Assembly (NCBI GenBank): GCA_965204465.1
Contig: CBDBES010000002.1
Coordinates: forward strand, 434,001-498,000
Length of the DNA stretch: 64,000 nucleotides
Reading direction: 5' to 3'
Source of the DNA: CBDBES01 sp965204465
GTDB lineage: Bacteria > Spirochaetota > Leptospiria > Turneriellales > CBDBES01
Numbering within the stretch: position 1 is the first letter of the stretch; each line of letters opens with the position of its first letter. Made by a program: the position numbers and the translations under genes. Below are positions 1-8,329 of the stretch, piece by piece. The notes beneath the pieces are model-generated. The model did no database searches. It saw only the letters and a list, made by a program, of their open reading frames with translations, and had not been told where the DNA came from.

Positions 1-2
1 AT

Positions 3-629
3 AATCGTATAGAAAGAAACAAGCTATCCTTATTCTCAAAGATCAAAAAGAATTCTTATTTAATATCTCTTTTAAAACGAATAGAAATATCTCATCCAAC
101 TATCCATAGAGATATCTTAGAGAAAATCTTTCATGAAAAGAATCATAGATATTTTATTATTCCTAACCTTTCTGAGAATTGGAAAGAGAGTCAGCTGGAT
201 GATTTTATACAAAAGCAAAAAAATATAGGTAATAAATTTTGCATATTTACATACTCTAAAGATTTGATCAGGGTGCTACAAAGTAAGGATGTAAATTTTT
301 TTTATATAAAAAACAAAATGGATTTCTCATCTATTTTAAAAAAAATCGCTTTTGATGGCCATAATCAAATTTTAGCGGAAACAGGACCCATATATGCCCA
401 ATTTTTGATGGATCATTTCTTACCAGATGCATTGATATGTTTTCAATCAAACAGATCATCCAAATGGAAAGGGGAAGGAAGATATTTTTCCATGAGTAAT
501 GCCATTGCCAATGGTGAAGACTCATTTATTAAAGAAAAAGGATATGAAAAAATAGAACAATTGGGCTTAGAACAAGAAGACTGTTCTTTCTACAGGTTAC
601 GATCTATGAATAAAAATTCCATATATTGA
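3..629 (+). CDS. ribD: C-terminal part of a RibD-like reductase (5' end outside window)
   Basis: The frame is open from the left edge to the TGA at 627-629, so the start lies outside the window. The segment ILAETGPIYAQFLMDHFLPD, followed by a D-A-L strand, looks like the RibD C-terminal reductase signature (L-x-E-x-G-P, ten residues, then a D-E-L-like strand). The tail LGLEQEDCSFYRLRS also resembles the end of RibD proteins. In riboflavin synthesis this domain reduces the deaminated pyrimidine intermediate with NADPH. The deaminase half is not visible here, so full RibD identity is inference; a stand-alone reductase is the alternative. Confidence 0.5.
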   Translation, partial: NRIERNKLSLFSKIKKNSYLISLLKRIEISHPTIHRDILEKIFHEKNHRYFIIPNLSENWKESQLDDFIQKQKNIGNKFCIFTYSKDLIRVLQSKDVNFFYIKNKMDFSSILKKIAFDGHNQILAETGPIYAQFLMDHFLPDALICFQSNRSSKWKGEGRYFSMSNAIANGEDSFIKEKGYEKIEQLGLEQEDCSFYRLRSMNKNSIY

Positions 630-811
630 ATAGATTTCTTAGATGGACACAACTTGCCACGCCACAAAGGGTGTGCTGGGATGGGAAATACATTATCCAT
701 AAAACCTTATCCCCCGTTTATCTATTCCAGAAAAGGCCTAAATTATTTTATATTTTTAGTTTACAGTGTATTACTTTAAGCACTCTATATACCTTATTCA
801 ATGTTCAATGA
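626..811 (+). CDS. Possible small coupled ORF, 61 aa, unknown
   Basis: A TTG at 626 overlaps the stop of the preceding RibD-like gene, and the TGA at 809-811 overlaps the ATG of the next gene at 808. The two overlaps make this frame a candidate for a translationally coupled small gene. The product would be 61 aa, rich in aromatic and hydrophobic residues near its end (YIFSLQ, LSTLYTLF). I recognise no domain and see no clear ribosome-binding site. It may equally be a chance frame in a 180-bp spacer. Confidence 0.22.
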   Translation: MNRFLRWTQLATPQRVCWDGKYIIHKTLSPVYLFQKRPKLFYIFSLQCITLSTLYTLFNVQ

Positions 812-1122
812 ATCCTAAAGAAATAAATAAACCGGCAAGTCAAATTAAGATCATGTTGATTGCTTTTGCTTTCGTCTTTTTTGTTACGATCTTCATTTTT
901 ATTTATTTGTGGTGTAATCTTCAAACGGCTATGTTAAAAGATGATATCCAGATACTGCAACAAAAGAAGAAAAAGTTATATTTAGAAGTCCAAAAAAAAA
1001 GGACATTGATTAAAAAACATTCTTCTCTTTCGAAACTGGAAGAATTCTTAAATAAACAAGGGGATCAACAAAAAGAGTTGGATATTGAAATTATCACTCT
1101 TAAACTGATGAATCTACCATAA
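808..1122 (+). CDS. Small membrane coiled-coil protein, FtsB/FtsL-like topology
   Basis: The 104-aa product has a short cytoplasmic N-terminus, one strongly hydrophobic segment (about residues 14-36, IMLIAFAFVFFVTIFIFIYL), then a charged Lys/Glu/Gln-rich helix (about 42-90, KDDIQILQQKKKKLYLEVQK) that should form a coiled coil. That layout is typical of bitopic divisome proteins of the FtsB/DivIC/FtsL type, but no specific motif proves it. The ATG at 808 is preferred over the in-frame upstream ATG at 766 because it overlaps the TGA of the preceding small frame. uvrB begins one base after its stop, so the genes are probably cotranscribed. Confidence 0.5.
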   Translation: MNPKEINKPASQIKIMLIAFAFVFFVTIFIFIYLWCNLQTAMLKDDIQILQQKKKKLYLEVQKKRTLIKKHSSLSKLEEFLNKQGDQQKELDIEIITLKLMNLP

Positions 1123-1123
1123 G

Positions 1124-3100
1124 GTGAAATTTCAATTAGAAGCTCCCTATAAACCTGCCGGCGATCAACCAAAAGCAATTTCTGCTTTATCTAAAAAATT
1201 AAGAGATAATAATGCCTCTGCTGTATTGGTTGGCGTAACTGGTTCAGGGAAAACAATGACAATGGCTTCCGTGGTCCAGGAATTGCAAAAACCAACCCTT
1301 ATAATTACTCACAACAAAACTTTGGCAGCTCAATTATATAGAGAATTCAAAAACTTTTTTCCAGAGAATGCAGTAGAGTATTTTATCAGTTATTATGATT
1401 ATTATCAATCAGAAGCATACGTCCCTTCAAGCGATACTTACATAGAAAAAGAGGCCACGATAAATAAAGAAATTGATATGTTACGCCTTAGAGCGACCAC
1501 CTCTCTTCTTGAAAGAGAAGATGTCATCATTGTTGCCAGTGTTAGCTGTATATTTGGCTTGGGTTCTCCCAAAGAATATCAAAAGGCAATTCTCATGCTG
1601 AATGTAGGTGAAGAAATAAAAAGAGAAAACATGCTAACAAAACTTTTGAAGATGCAATATAATCGAAATGACATTTCCAGGGAAAGGGGTACTTTTCAAG
1701 TAAGAGGAGATGTTGTTGAAATTTTACCTGCATACTCAGGAGATGGAATCAGGATTGAATTTTTTGGAGATGAGATAGAAAGAATTACTAAGTTTGATAT
1801 ACTGACCGGGAATCAAAAAGTTTCTTTATCAAAAGCGGTTGTGTATTCAGCAAAACATTTTATCATAGCTGAATCCTTACTCGAACGGGCTCTCCAGACA
1901 ATAAAAGCAGAGTTAGAAGAACAGACAAAATTTTTTCAATCTCAGAATAAGCCACTGGAAGAAGAAAGAATTCGTCAAAGAACCCTCTTTGATCTGGAAA
2001 TGCTAAAAGAAATGGGATATTGCCATGGTATCGAAAATTATTCCAGACACCTTGCTCAAACAGAACCTGGAAGTAGGCCTTTTTGTTTAATCGACTATTT
2101 CCCGGAAAACTTTTTGATCATTATAGATGAAAGTCATGTTTCCATACCACAAATCAGAGGAATGCATGAATCGGATCAAAGTAGAAAAAGAACATTGGTC
2201 CAATATGGTTTTAGATTGCCTTCTGCTTTGGATAATCGTCCACTCAATTTTAAGGAATTTGAATTGATGACAAAAAATATTTTATATGTCTCTGCTACAC
2301 CGGCAGAATATGAATTAAATAAAGTGGGTGAATATGTGGAACAGATCATCCGTCCCACTGGTCTACTTGATCCTAAAATAGAAATACGAGGTACCCAGAA
2401 ACAAATTGATGATCTGGCCAAAGAGATCACCATTAGGACAGAAAGGCAGGAAAGAGTATTGATCACTACATTGACTAAAAAAATGGCTGAAGACCTAACA
2501 GAGTATTATCAAGACATTGGAATAAGAATACGCTATATGCATTCTGATATTGACTCTTTAGAAAGAGTAGAAATTCTAAGAGATCTCAGAAAAGGAGATT
2601 TTGACGTATTAGTAGGAATCAATTTGCTAAGAGAGGGACTCGATCTACCAGAAGTATCTCTGATAGCCATTTTGGATGCAGATAAAGAAGGCTTTCTAAG
2701 ATCTAAGAGGTCTCTTATACAGACAATGGGGCGGGCAGCCAGAAATGTAAATGGAATGGTGATCATGTATGCAGATGAAATTACTGATTCTATGAAAATG
2801 GCCATTGACGAAACCTCCAGAAGGCGAAAAATGCAAGAACAATATAATCAGGAACATGGAATTCAGCCGCAGACCATCCAAAAAAAAGTTGAAGATATTG
2901 TAGAACGTGAAAAACAAGATCAAACAAAAAAAACGACCCTTTTAGATGACATTCTTAAAAAATATGATCGAAAAAAATATACTTCTAAAGCAGAATGGAG
3001 AAAAAAACTCGAAAAAGAGATGCTTCAATCGGCCGAAGAGTTTAATTTTGAAAAAGCAGCCATTCTAAGAGATATATTATTCGGAGAAAAAGTGCCTTAA
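1124..3100 (+). CDS. uvrB: Excinuclease ABC subunit B
   Basis: This is a full-length UvrB (658 aa; family about 660-680). UvrB is the damage-verifying helicase-like subunit of nucleotide excision repair. It is loaded by UvrA and then recruits the nuclease UvrC. Walker A GVTGSGKT is at residues 37-44. The damage-probing beta-hairpin (YYDYYQSEAYVPSSDTYIEK) spans about 91-110. The DEAD-like box IIDESHVS is near 335, helicase motifs QTMGRAARN are near 540, and a C-terminal UVR domain (EEFNFEKAAILRD) makes the UvrC contact. The start codon is GTG, one base after the upstream stop; it gives the conserved N-terminus F-x-L-x-A-P-Y-x-P-x-G-D-Q-P. Confidence 0.97.
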   Translation: MKFQLEAPYKPAGDQPKAISALSKKLRDNNASAVLVGVTGSGKTMTMASVVQELQKPTLIITHNKTLAAQLYREFKNFFPENAVEYFISYYDYYQSEAYVPSSDTYIEKEATINKEIDMLRLRATTSLLEREDVIIVASVSCIFGLGSPKEYQKAILMLNVGEEIKRENMLTKLLKMQYNRNDISRERGTFQVRGDVVEILPAYSGDGIRIEFFGDEIERITKFDILTGNQKVSLSKAVVYSAKHFIIAESLLERALQTIKAELEEQTKFFQSQNKPLEEERIRQRTLFDLEMLKEMGYCHGIENYSRHLAQTEPGSRPFCLIDYFPENFLIIIDESHVSIPQIRGMHESDQSRKRTLVQYGFRLPSALDNRPLNFKEFELMTKNILYVSATPAEYELNKVGEYVEQIIRPTGLLDPKIEIRGTQKQIDDLAKEITIRTERQERVLITTLTKKMAEDLTEYYQDIGIRIRYMHSDIDSLERVEILRDLRKGDFDVLVGINLLREGLDLPEVSLIAILDADKEGFLRSKRSLIQTMGRAARNVNGMVIMYADEITDSMKMAIDETSRRRKMQEQYNQEHGIQPQTIQKKVEDIVEREKQDQTKKTTLLDDILKKYDRKKYTSKAEWRKKLEKEMLQSAEEFNFEKAAILRDILFGEKVP

Positions 3101-3330
3101 TCAGACTGTCTTCTGGCTTTTTTCTTTTTGAAGATGAGTATCCATATATCTGGCAGATATGTCCCTATCAAGATCAATATCAATCCTACTATGGTTGCGG
3201 TGGATATAATGGCCGACTCCGAAGAAAAGCGATCTACAGCAGAATAGATCACAGATATATACCAACCCAGTAATATTAGCCCCAGGCCAGTAAAATGGGC
3301 AAAAAAATAGTTTTTAAAATTCTCCCACAT
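3097..3330 (-). CDS. Small two-helix membrane protein, unknown
   Basis: The predicted 77-aa protein has two hydrophobic segments (about residues 14-32, LGLILLGWYISVIYSAV, and 44-62, ATIVGLILILIGTYL) and a basic C-terminal tail (KKKKARRQ). It is convergent with uvrB and its stop codon overlaps the uvrB stop by four bases. I do not recognise the family. Clean membrane topology and the positive-inside tail favour a real gene, but there is no strong ribosome-binding site. Confidence 0.5.
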   Translation of the reverse strand: MWENFKNYFFAHFTGLGLILLGWYISVIYSAVDRFSSESAIISTATIVGLILILIGTYLPDIWILIFKKKKARRQSD

Positions 3331-3440
3331 ATTTTTTTCAACAGAATTCTTATTTCTTGTTTTTCTGTCGATATTGATTCATTTGTACCTACTCCTATGT
3401 ATAATATGGATATAGAGTCAAGAAAAAAGTATAAGTCTTT

Positions 3441-3480
3441 TGTAGAAACCAATGCCGTTAGGCTGTAATTTGTACACATA
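3441..3480. repeat. 40-bp companion repeat beside deleted-IS copy A
   Basis: The sequence begins TGTAGAAACCAATGCCGTTA and ends GTACACATA. It directly abuts the 3' terminus of the deleted IS1182-type element at 3482-3715. Near-identical 40-mers lie beside copy D (45500-45538, same side) and copy B (17247-17286, other side, with an ACAATAACC beginning). The outermost bases resemble the ends of the IS481-like element at 27209-28418. It may be a preferred target or the relic of a second element. Confidence 0.6.
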
Positions 3481-3481
3481 T

Positions 3482-3715
3482 GAGCCTGTGACTCAACACA
3501 GAAGAATAATTTACTACACAGAAAAGGATTCATGTCAATTGTATCCAAAAGCTTAACAAATGCATAAATTTCGTGATTCTTATCAAGATTATCTCCCAGA
3601 GTACGGGAAAACATCATAAGTTGATCTCTATCGCTTTGTGCAAATCTATTGTTCATGGGACATAAAAAATAAAAAACTCAAAAATGTAAATGTTTTTAAG
3701 TTGAGGCACAGGCTC
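3482..3715 (-). mobile_element. Deleted IS1182-type element, copy A (234 bp)
   Basis: The terminal inverted repeats are GAGCCTGTGACTCAAC on the left and GTTGAGGCACAGGCTC on the right. Between them is an ATG-initiated frame (MNNRFAQSDRDQLMMFSRTL...) on the minus strand. It keeps only the first 45-50 codons of a transposase, then jumps to the last ~35 bp of the element. The D-x-x-Q-x-M-x-F-S...L-D-x-x-x-x-x-N-H pattern resembles IS1182-family transposase N-termini. The same deletion junction occurs in copies B and C, so the deleted form itself seems to have been mobilised in trans. It ends 64 bp upstream of tatA. Confidence 0.8.
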
Positions 3716-3778
3716 CCTCTAAGCAGCAAGCTTCTTTTTTTTCTTTACTTTTCATTAAGCTTCTATATAAAGGTGTAT

Positions 3779-4030
3779 ATGCCCTGTGGAAGCATTGGTA
3801 CTCCTGAATTACTGATCATTTTTCTTTTACTTTTATTGCTTTTTGGGGCTAAAAAACTTCCTGCTTTGGCTAAAAGTATAGGGGTTGGGATTACAGAGTT
3901 CAAAAAAGGTCTTAGTGGAATAACTTCTGAAATAGATAAAGATCTTGAAGATGAAATAGAGAATAGTAAGGGGGAAGAGAAAACAAAAAAAAATTCTAAG
4001 TCTAAAAAAAAGACTGTGAAGAAAAAATAA
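3779..4030 (+). CDS. tatA: Twin-arginine translocase subunit TatA
   Basis: TatA oligomerises to form the protein-conducting part of the Tat pathway in the inner membrane. The product is about 83 aa: GSIGTPELLIIFLLLLLLFG is the N-terminal membrane helix, followed by the invariant hinge F-G-A-K-K-L-P, an amphipathic helix (LAKSIGVGITEFKKGL), and a Lys-rich acidic/basic tail. The ATG at 3779 has an AAAGG ribosome-binding site about 6 nt upstream; a longer frame running back into the mobile element is not credible. tatC follows directly. The nearby deleted IS copy may have changed the promoter. Confidence 0.93.
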   Translation: MPCGSIGTPELLIIFLLLLLLFGAKKLPALAKSIGVGITEFKKGLSGITSEIDKDLEDEIENSKGEEKTKKNSKSKKKTVKKK

Positions 4031-4168
4031 TTTTTCGTTAGCCAATCATTTTTTGTGTCTGAGCAGAAAAACAACGATAGAATAAAAAAAAAACCTATCA
4101 AATATAAAAAAGTAAGAGATTCTAAAAAAGATAACCATATCCAAAAAATTCGCAAGAAGCAAGGATAT

Positions 4169-4927
4169 ATGCCTATCTCTGAACATCTGGAAGAACTCAG
4201 ATCAAGAATCATCCGATCTGTAATTTTTGTAGGGATCACTTCTTCAGCCTGTTTTTTATTTTACGAACCTATCTGGAAGAATGTAATGTCTCCCTTATCA
4301 GTTCTGGTTCAAACAGGAAACCAAAAAAGGATCGTAATTGATATAGTGACTTCGCGTATGCAAGATGACTTTCTAATACAATTTAAAGTTGTATTAATGG
4401 CAGGAATTCTATTTTCCCTGCCCTATATTTTATTTGAATTATGGGCTTTTGTTTTGCCCGCGCTAGATAAACTCTATCGCAAATTAACAAATGGTATTTT
4501 AATTCTTGCAATACTTCTTTTCTGGAGTGGTGTTCTATTGGCCAGATTTTATATATGGCCTCTGGTAACGAATTTCTTTTTATTTGAATGGAATCCTCCT
4601 CCTTTACCAATGCCAGATGGAAGTTTTATATATACTAAAAAATATTTGAACATTCCCGATTATTTAAGTTTCTTTTTTAGTTTTCATTTTACTTTTGGAG
4701 CATCATTTCAGCTTCCAGTCGTATCTATGATACTGAGTTTTTTTAAAGTAGTTAATTTTAAAATGTTCATTAAATCCTGGAAAATAGCCGTTATTCTAAT
4801 TGCCATATTGTCGGCTATTCTTACTCCTGCAGATTGGGTGTCAATGGTGGCTCTAATGATTCCATTAATGATTCTTTTTTTTATTTCTGCTTTCTTAATT
4901 TTTGCAATTGAAAAATGGATGACATAG
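4169..4927 (+). CDS. tatC: Twin-arginine translocase subunit TatC
   Basis: TatC is the six-helix receptor that binds twin-arginine signal peptides. The conserved start M-P-I-S-E-H-L-E-E-L-R-S-R-I and hydrophobic helices fill the 252 aa. I chose the ATG at 4169 because AAGGA lies just upstream and the family begins at E-H-L-E-E-L-R. A GTG at 4055 would add a 38-residue Lys/Asp/Asn-rich extension but lacks a ribosome-binding site. The last codons overlap the start of the TPR gene at 4915, giving a tatA-tatC-TPR-NTE-like transcription unit. Confidence 0.95.
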   Translation: MPISEHLEELRSRIIRSVIFVGITSSACFLFYEPIWKNVMSPLSVLVQTGNQKRIVIDIVTSRMQDDFLIQFKVVLMAGILFSLPYILFELWAFVLPALDKLYRKLTNGILILAILLFWSGVLLARFYIWPLVTNFFLFEWNPPPLPMPDGSFIYTKKYLNIPDYLSFFFSFHFTFGASFQLPVVSMILSFFKVVNFKMFIKSWKIAVILIAILSAILTPADWVSMVALMIPLMILFFISAFLIFAIEKWMT

Positions 4928-6273
4928 TTAGTATAATTCTTATTTTAGGGATTCTATTGGTAGTAGGAATATTTATTTTCTATATTTTTAATGCTTATTT
5001 TGCGCCTAAAAAATTAGATCAAATTGCAGAGATGATTCAAACAGGGAATTTGGCTACTGCCATTAAAAAGCTTCAAATGCTTATAGAAGAAGATGATCGC
5101 AATGTATATGCTCGCTTTCTGTTGAGTGATGCATACCAAAAGCAAAAAAAAACTCCAGAAGCCATTATGGAGTATAAAAAAATCCTTAGAATTAGTAAAT
5201 TCGATAATAAAATTAGTGAACAAGTTGTACGCAAAAAACTAGCACAACTGCTATTAGAAGGTAACAATCTGGATGATGCTAAGAAAGAACTCTTAATGCT
5301 CACAAAACTTGATCCTACAAATCCAGATAATTTTTATCAGCTTGGTCTTTTATTTAAAAATGCAGGTATCCAAGATAAAGCACTTCTTTATTTTAAAAAA
5401 TGTACTCAAATTCAGCCTGCTCATTCAGAGGCATTTATGCACCAGGGAATATTGCTTTACTCTCTCTCTCATATAATTGAAGCAAAACAATCCCTTGTGC
5501 AATGTATTAAATTAGGTGTCTCTATTCCAGAGGCTCATTATTACTTAGCTTTATGTCTTAAAAGCCAAAAAGATTATGACTGGGCCATTAGAGAATTTGA
5601 TATAGGAATGAATGACCTAAAATTAAAAGGGCGTTGTTATCTTGGGAAAGGACTTTGTTTTATGGAGAACAATAACCCTGGTAGGGCAATCAATGAATTT
5701 GAAGCCGGACTAAAATATACCAGAAAGAACTCGGATTTGGAACTCAATTTAAGATATTTCATAGCAAGTTGTTCTGAACGTAAAAGAGATCTATATATGG
5801 CTATCCAACAATGGGAATATATTAATAATATGAATCCCCATTTTAAAGATGTACCTCAAAAATTAAAGGAATATGAAGCGATGCGCACCGAAGATTCTAT
5901 AAAGGATTTTATGATAGCGACTCCAATTAAATTCGAGCAGATCAGTAAAGATATTATTCATTCTTTGGACCTAAAGCTTTTGGATATTCAGATAGAAAAT
6001 GATTCAGAGATACGTGCAGTGGCTTCGGAAAGTGATGGAAGATGGAGAAGTTCAAAAATGTCCAGTAGACTCATACATATTTATAGAACAACAGAAACTA
6101 TTCCAGAGAAGACGATCAGATCAATATATGAGACTATGCGGAATCTAAATTTTACCAAAGGTATATGCATAACAACGAGTAGTTTTACTCCGCAGGCTGA
6201 AATTTTTTGTCAATCCAGACCAATTGAATTAATCGATAAAATAGGAATGATCCAATATTTAAAACAGCTATGA
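4915..6273 (+). CDS. Membrane-anchored TPR protein with degenerate Mrr-like C-terminal domain
   Basis: The 452-aa protein starts with a membrane anchor (about residues 5-27, SIILILGILLVVGIFIFYIF). Tandem TPR-type helical repeats follow (about 35-310, e.g. AIKKLQMLIEEDDRNVYARF, DKALLYFKKCTQIQPAHSEA). The last ~110 residues end in TKGICITTSSFTPQAEIF...IELIDK. This matches the tail of Mrr-type restriction endonuclease domains (G-I-x-x-T-T-S-x-F-T-x-x-A ... L-I-D-G). The strand that should carry the catalytic Q-x-K reads HIYRTTE, so the nuclease site appears lost. It overlaps tatC and the next gene, so it is cotranscribed. A role as a binding scaffold is inference. Confidence 0.7.
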   Translation: MDDIVSIILILGILLVVGIFIFYIFNAYFAPKKLDQIAEMIQTGNLATAIKKLQMLIEEDDRNVYARFLLSDAYQKQKKTPEAIMEYKKILRISKFDNKISEQVVRKKLAQLLLEGNNLDDAKKELLMLTKLDPTNPDNFYQLGLLFKNAGIQDKALLYFKKCTQIQPAHSEAFMHQGILLYSLSHIIEAKQSLVQCIKLGVSIPEAHYYLALCLKSQKDYDWAIREFDIGMNDLKLKGRCYLGKGLCFMENNNPGRAINEFEAGLKYTRKNSDLELNLRYFIASCSERKRDLYMAIQQWEYINNMNPHFKDVPQKLKEYEAMRTEDSIKDFMIATPIKFEQISKDIIHSLDLKLLDIQIENDSEIRAVASESDGRWRSSKMSSRLIHIYRTTETIPEKTIRSIYETMRNLNFTKGICITTSSFTPQAEIFCQSRPIELIDKIGMIQYLKQL

Positions 6274-8069
6274 TACTTTCTGATATTTTACCTCCTTCTC
6301 TTTTAGGATTCAGTTCCAAAGAATTAAATGATTTTAACCGCCTCCCTTGGAAGTCATCTAAATTAGAAAATATAGACTCTTCGGATAATATTTCTTTTTT
6401 ACTGATCTCAGGTCGTATAGAAATAAATAACAAGGATTTAATCGGCCCAGGCGAAGAACTACTCGGAATAAAGCCCTTTTTTAAACAAGTCCGTAGAGTT
6501 TATAAAACAATTTATCCAAATGAGATTGTTTATATAGAAACCGATAAGCTGGCTCAATTTTTTTTATTGAATCCAATGGCAATGCTGTCTTATATGCATA
6601 TGGAAAACAATTTTGGTAATGAACCATTACCACGATGGGTATACCTTCCAAAACAATGGACCATTCTATCCGATCAAAATTGTTTCGAATCCATTCATTT
6701 AGGACTTTCTATAGCAGAATACCAAACTCAAAAACTAGACACAAAGGCAATTTATCTTGAATTTCAAGATGAGAATATAAGTGTTTTTAATCTGATCAAG
6801 AAAGACCCTCCCCCTGCCTTGACCCAAACTAAAGAATATACGGAAGGACTGGCTCAGCTCGTAGAGAAAAGAAAAATTCCTTTAAATGAAAGAGTAGATA
6901 TCTTGAATATTCATTATTTATCTATGTGGAAATTGAGTCGGGGACAATGGATAAGCTTGTTTTGGTTCTTGGCTAAATCCTATGATGATCTTATTGTTCA
7001 TCTGGGATGTAAGAAAATTGATTTTATTTGTGATCAAAGCAATTGTATATTTGTTACTGGTTCAGATATATTGCAGCAAAGAAGCAGGCCTCTATTTTTA
7101 ATGAGCCAATCTCCTCTGGTAGCGATCCAAAGAAAAGATACTGAAAATAAGATCAAAAAAGGAATAATCGAATATCCCTTGAAATATTCTGATTTGGATT
7201 CGAACAAGAATATAGATTCTTATTTACCTTCTAGCCACATAGAAAGTAATCCTAATTGGAAATGGATGCAAGATAATTTGGATATCTTTTTGGATGCCAA
7301 AGAAGCGATCGTCATTGCGGATTATTTTGATAATTTTGCTGGCTTTATAGCAACTATGAAAGTTCTTTGGAAAAATATAGAAAATTCCAGAAAATTAAAT
7401 GAATCTCTGGGTAAAAAAGTTTTAATATTACAAGGTAAGTCCGGAATTTTAGGCGGAGTGGCTATGGAGAGTTCTAACTGGGAAGACTTCTATGACAAAT
7501 GTAAAAGACTTGTAGACTATGATGTTATTTCGGTTTTAAAGCCTATTTTCCCGACCACAAGCTTATTTTCAGATAAGCCGATCGCAAGGTACTTAAAAAA
7601 CCTTTTTCCGGATATGATGCAAGAAAAACTCAAATTATTTTTCCCTGTAATTACCCAAGAAACCAAGAATATCCATTTTCTTACCTCTGGTAGTCTAGCT
7701 GAAAACCTAATAAAATCTACCTTTATTCCTGGTTTCGTAGAAAGCTCTCAGAGTAGCTATACATTTGATTCTACTAATGAAGAAAATATGGTAACCTTGG
7801 GCGCAACAAGTGTACAGGATTGGATTAAAATATTAGCAGCTTGTTTCAGAAGAGGTTTTAAAGAAGTAACTATGATCAGTTTTGCTCAACCCCAAACAGA
7901 TAAAAATAATATAGTTGCTAAAAAACTATTGGAACTAAGAACCTCATCTTCTATATTTGCTGGAGTATCTGGCAGACTTTCCCAAACAATTCATGTTCCA
8001 GTATCTGATAAAAGCCAATTGAGTGAAAGGCAAGAAGAAATATATAATACCTTAAAAGAAATCTTGTAA
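6270..8069 (+). CDS. NTE-like protein: cNMP-type domain plus inactivated patatin domain
   Basis: This 599-aa protein has no signal peptide. Residues ~35-110 (LLISGRIEINNKDLIGPGEE...) resemble a cyclic-nucleotide-binding barrel. Residues ~115-300 look like the ParA/MinD-like spacer of NTE proteins. Residues ~350-560 follow the patatin/NTE phospholipase fold: GKSGILGG where G-x-S-x-G is expected, FPTTSLFSDKPIARYLKNLF matching D-x-T-x-P...S-L...K-x-I-x-R-x-L, then FFPVITQET and GSLAENLIKSTFIPGF matching the G-x-L...A-S-x-x-I-P-G block. The nucleophile elbow is shortened and the D-G-G/A aspartate is missing (YTFDSTNEEN), so lipase activity is unlikely. It overlaps the TPR gene by ATGA. Orthology to NTE is inferred from motif order. 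Confidence 0.6.
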   Translation: MILSDILPPSLLGFSSKELNDFNRLPWKSSKLENIDSSDNISFLLISGRIEINNKDLIGPGEELLGIKPFFKQVRRVYKTIYPNEIVYIETDKLAQFFLLNPMAMLSYMHMENNFGNEPLPRWVYLPKQWTILSDQNCFESIHLGLSIAEYQTQKLDTKAIYLEFQDENISVFNLIKKDPPPALTQTKEYTEGLAQLVEKRKIPLNERVDILNIHYLSMWKLSRGQWISLFWFLAKSYDDLIVHLGCKKIDFICDQSNCIFVTGSDILQQRSRPLFLMSQSPLVAIQRKDTENKIKKGIIEYPLKYSDLDSNKNIDSYLPSSHIESNPNWKWMQDNLDIFLDAKEAIVIADYFDNFAGFIATMKVLWKNIENSRKLNESLGKKVLILQGKSGILGGVAMESSNWEDFYDKCKRLVDYDVISVLKPIFPTTSLFSDKPIARYLKNLFPDMMQEKLKLFFPVITQETKNIHFLTSGSLAENLIKSTFIPGFVESSQSSYTFDSTNEENMVTLGATSVQDWIKILAACFRRGFKEVTMISFAQPQTDKNNIVAKKLLELRTSSSIFAGVSGRLSQTIHVPVSDKSQLSERQEEIYNTLKEIL

Positions 8070-8115
8070 AAAAAAGACTTGTTTTCTCTGCCGAATATAC
8101 AATACAGATGTTCCA

Positions 8116-8322
8116 ATGGGAAAATTTTTGATCATCATAGGTATTGTTTTTTTTATAGTAGGACTTTTGGTCCACTATTTGCCTAATATTTCTTTTCTGG
8201 GTAATCTACCAGGAGATATTAAAGTTCAAAAGGGGAATTGGAAATTTTATTTCCCCTTAGTAACCTGTATTCTTTTAAGCCTTTTATTGACCCTTTTGTT
8301 CAATCTATTTTGGAGGAAGTAA
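8116..8322 (+). CDS. DUF2905 small membrane protein
   Basis: The 68-aa protein has two membrane helices (about 4-24 and 46-64) joined by the family signature G-N-L-P-G-D-I-K-V-Q-K-G-N-W-K-F-Y-F-P-L. That length and motif (L-P-G-D-I, then F-Y-F-P-L-x-T-C-I-L-L-S) are characteristic of DUF2905, a widespread inner-membrane family of unknown function. It follows the NTE-like gene after 46 bp and is probably the last gene of that unit. Confidence 0.85.
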   Translation: MGKFLIIIGIVFFIVGLLVHYLPNISFLGNLPGDIKVQKGNWKFYFPLVTCILLSLLLTLLFNLFWRK

Positions 8323-8329
8323 TTCATAA

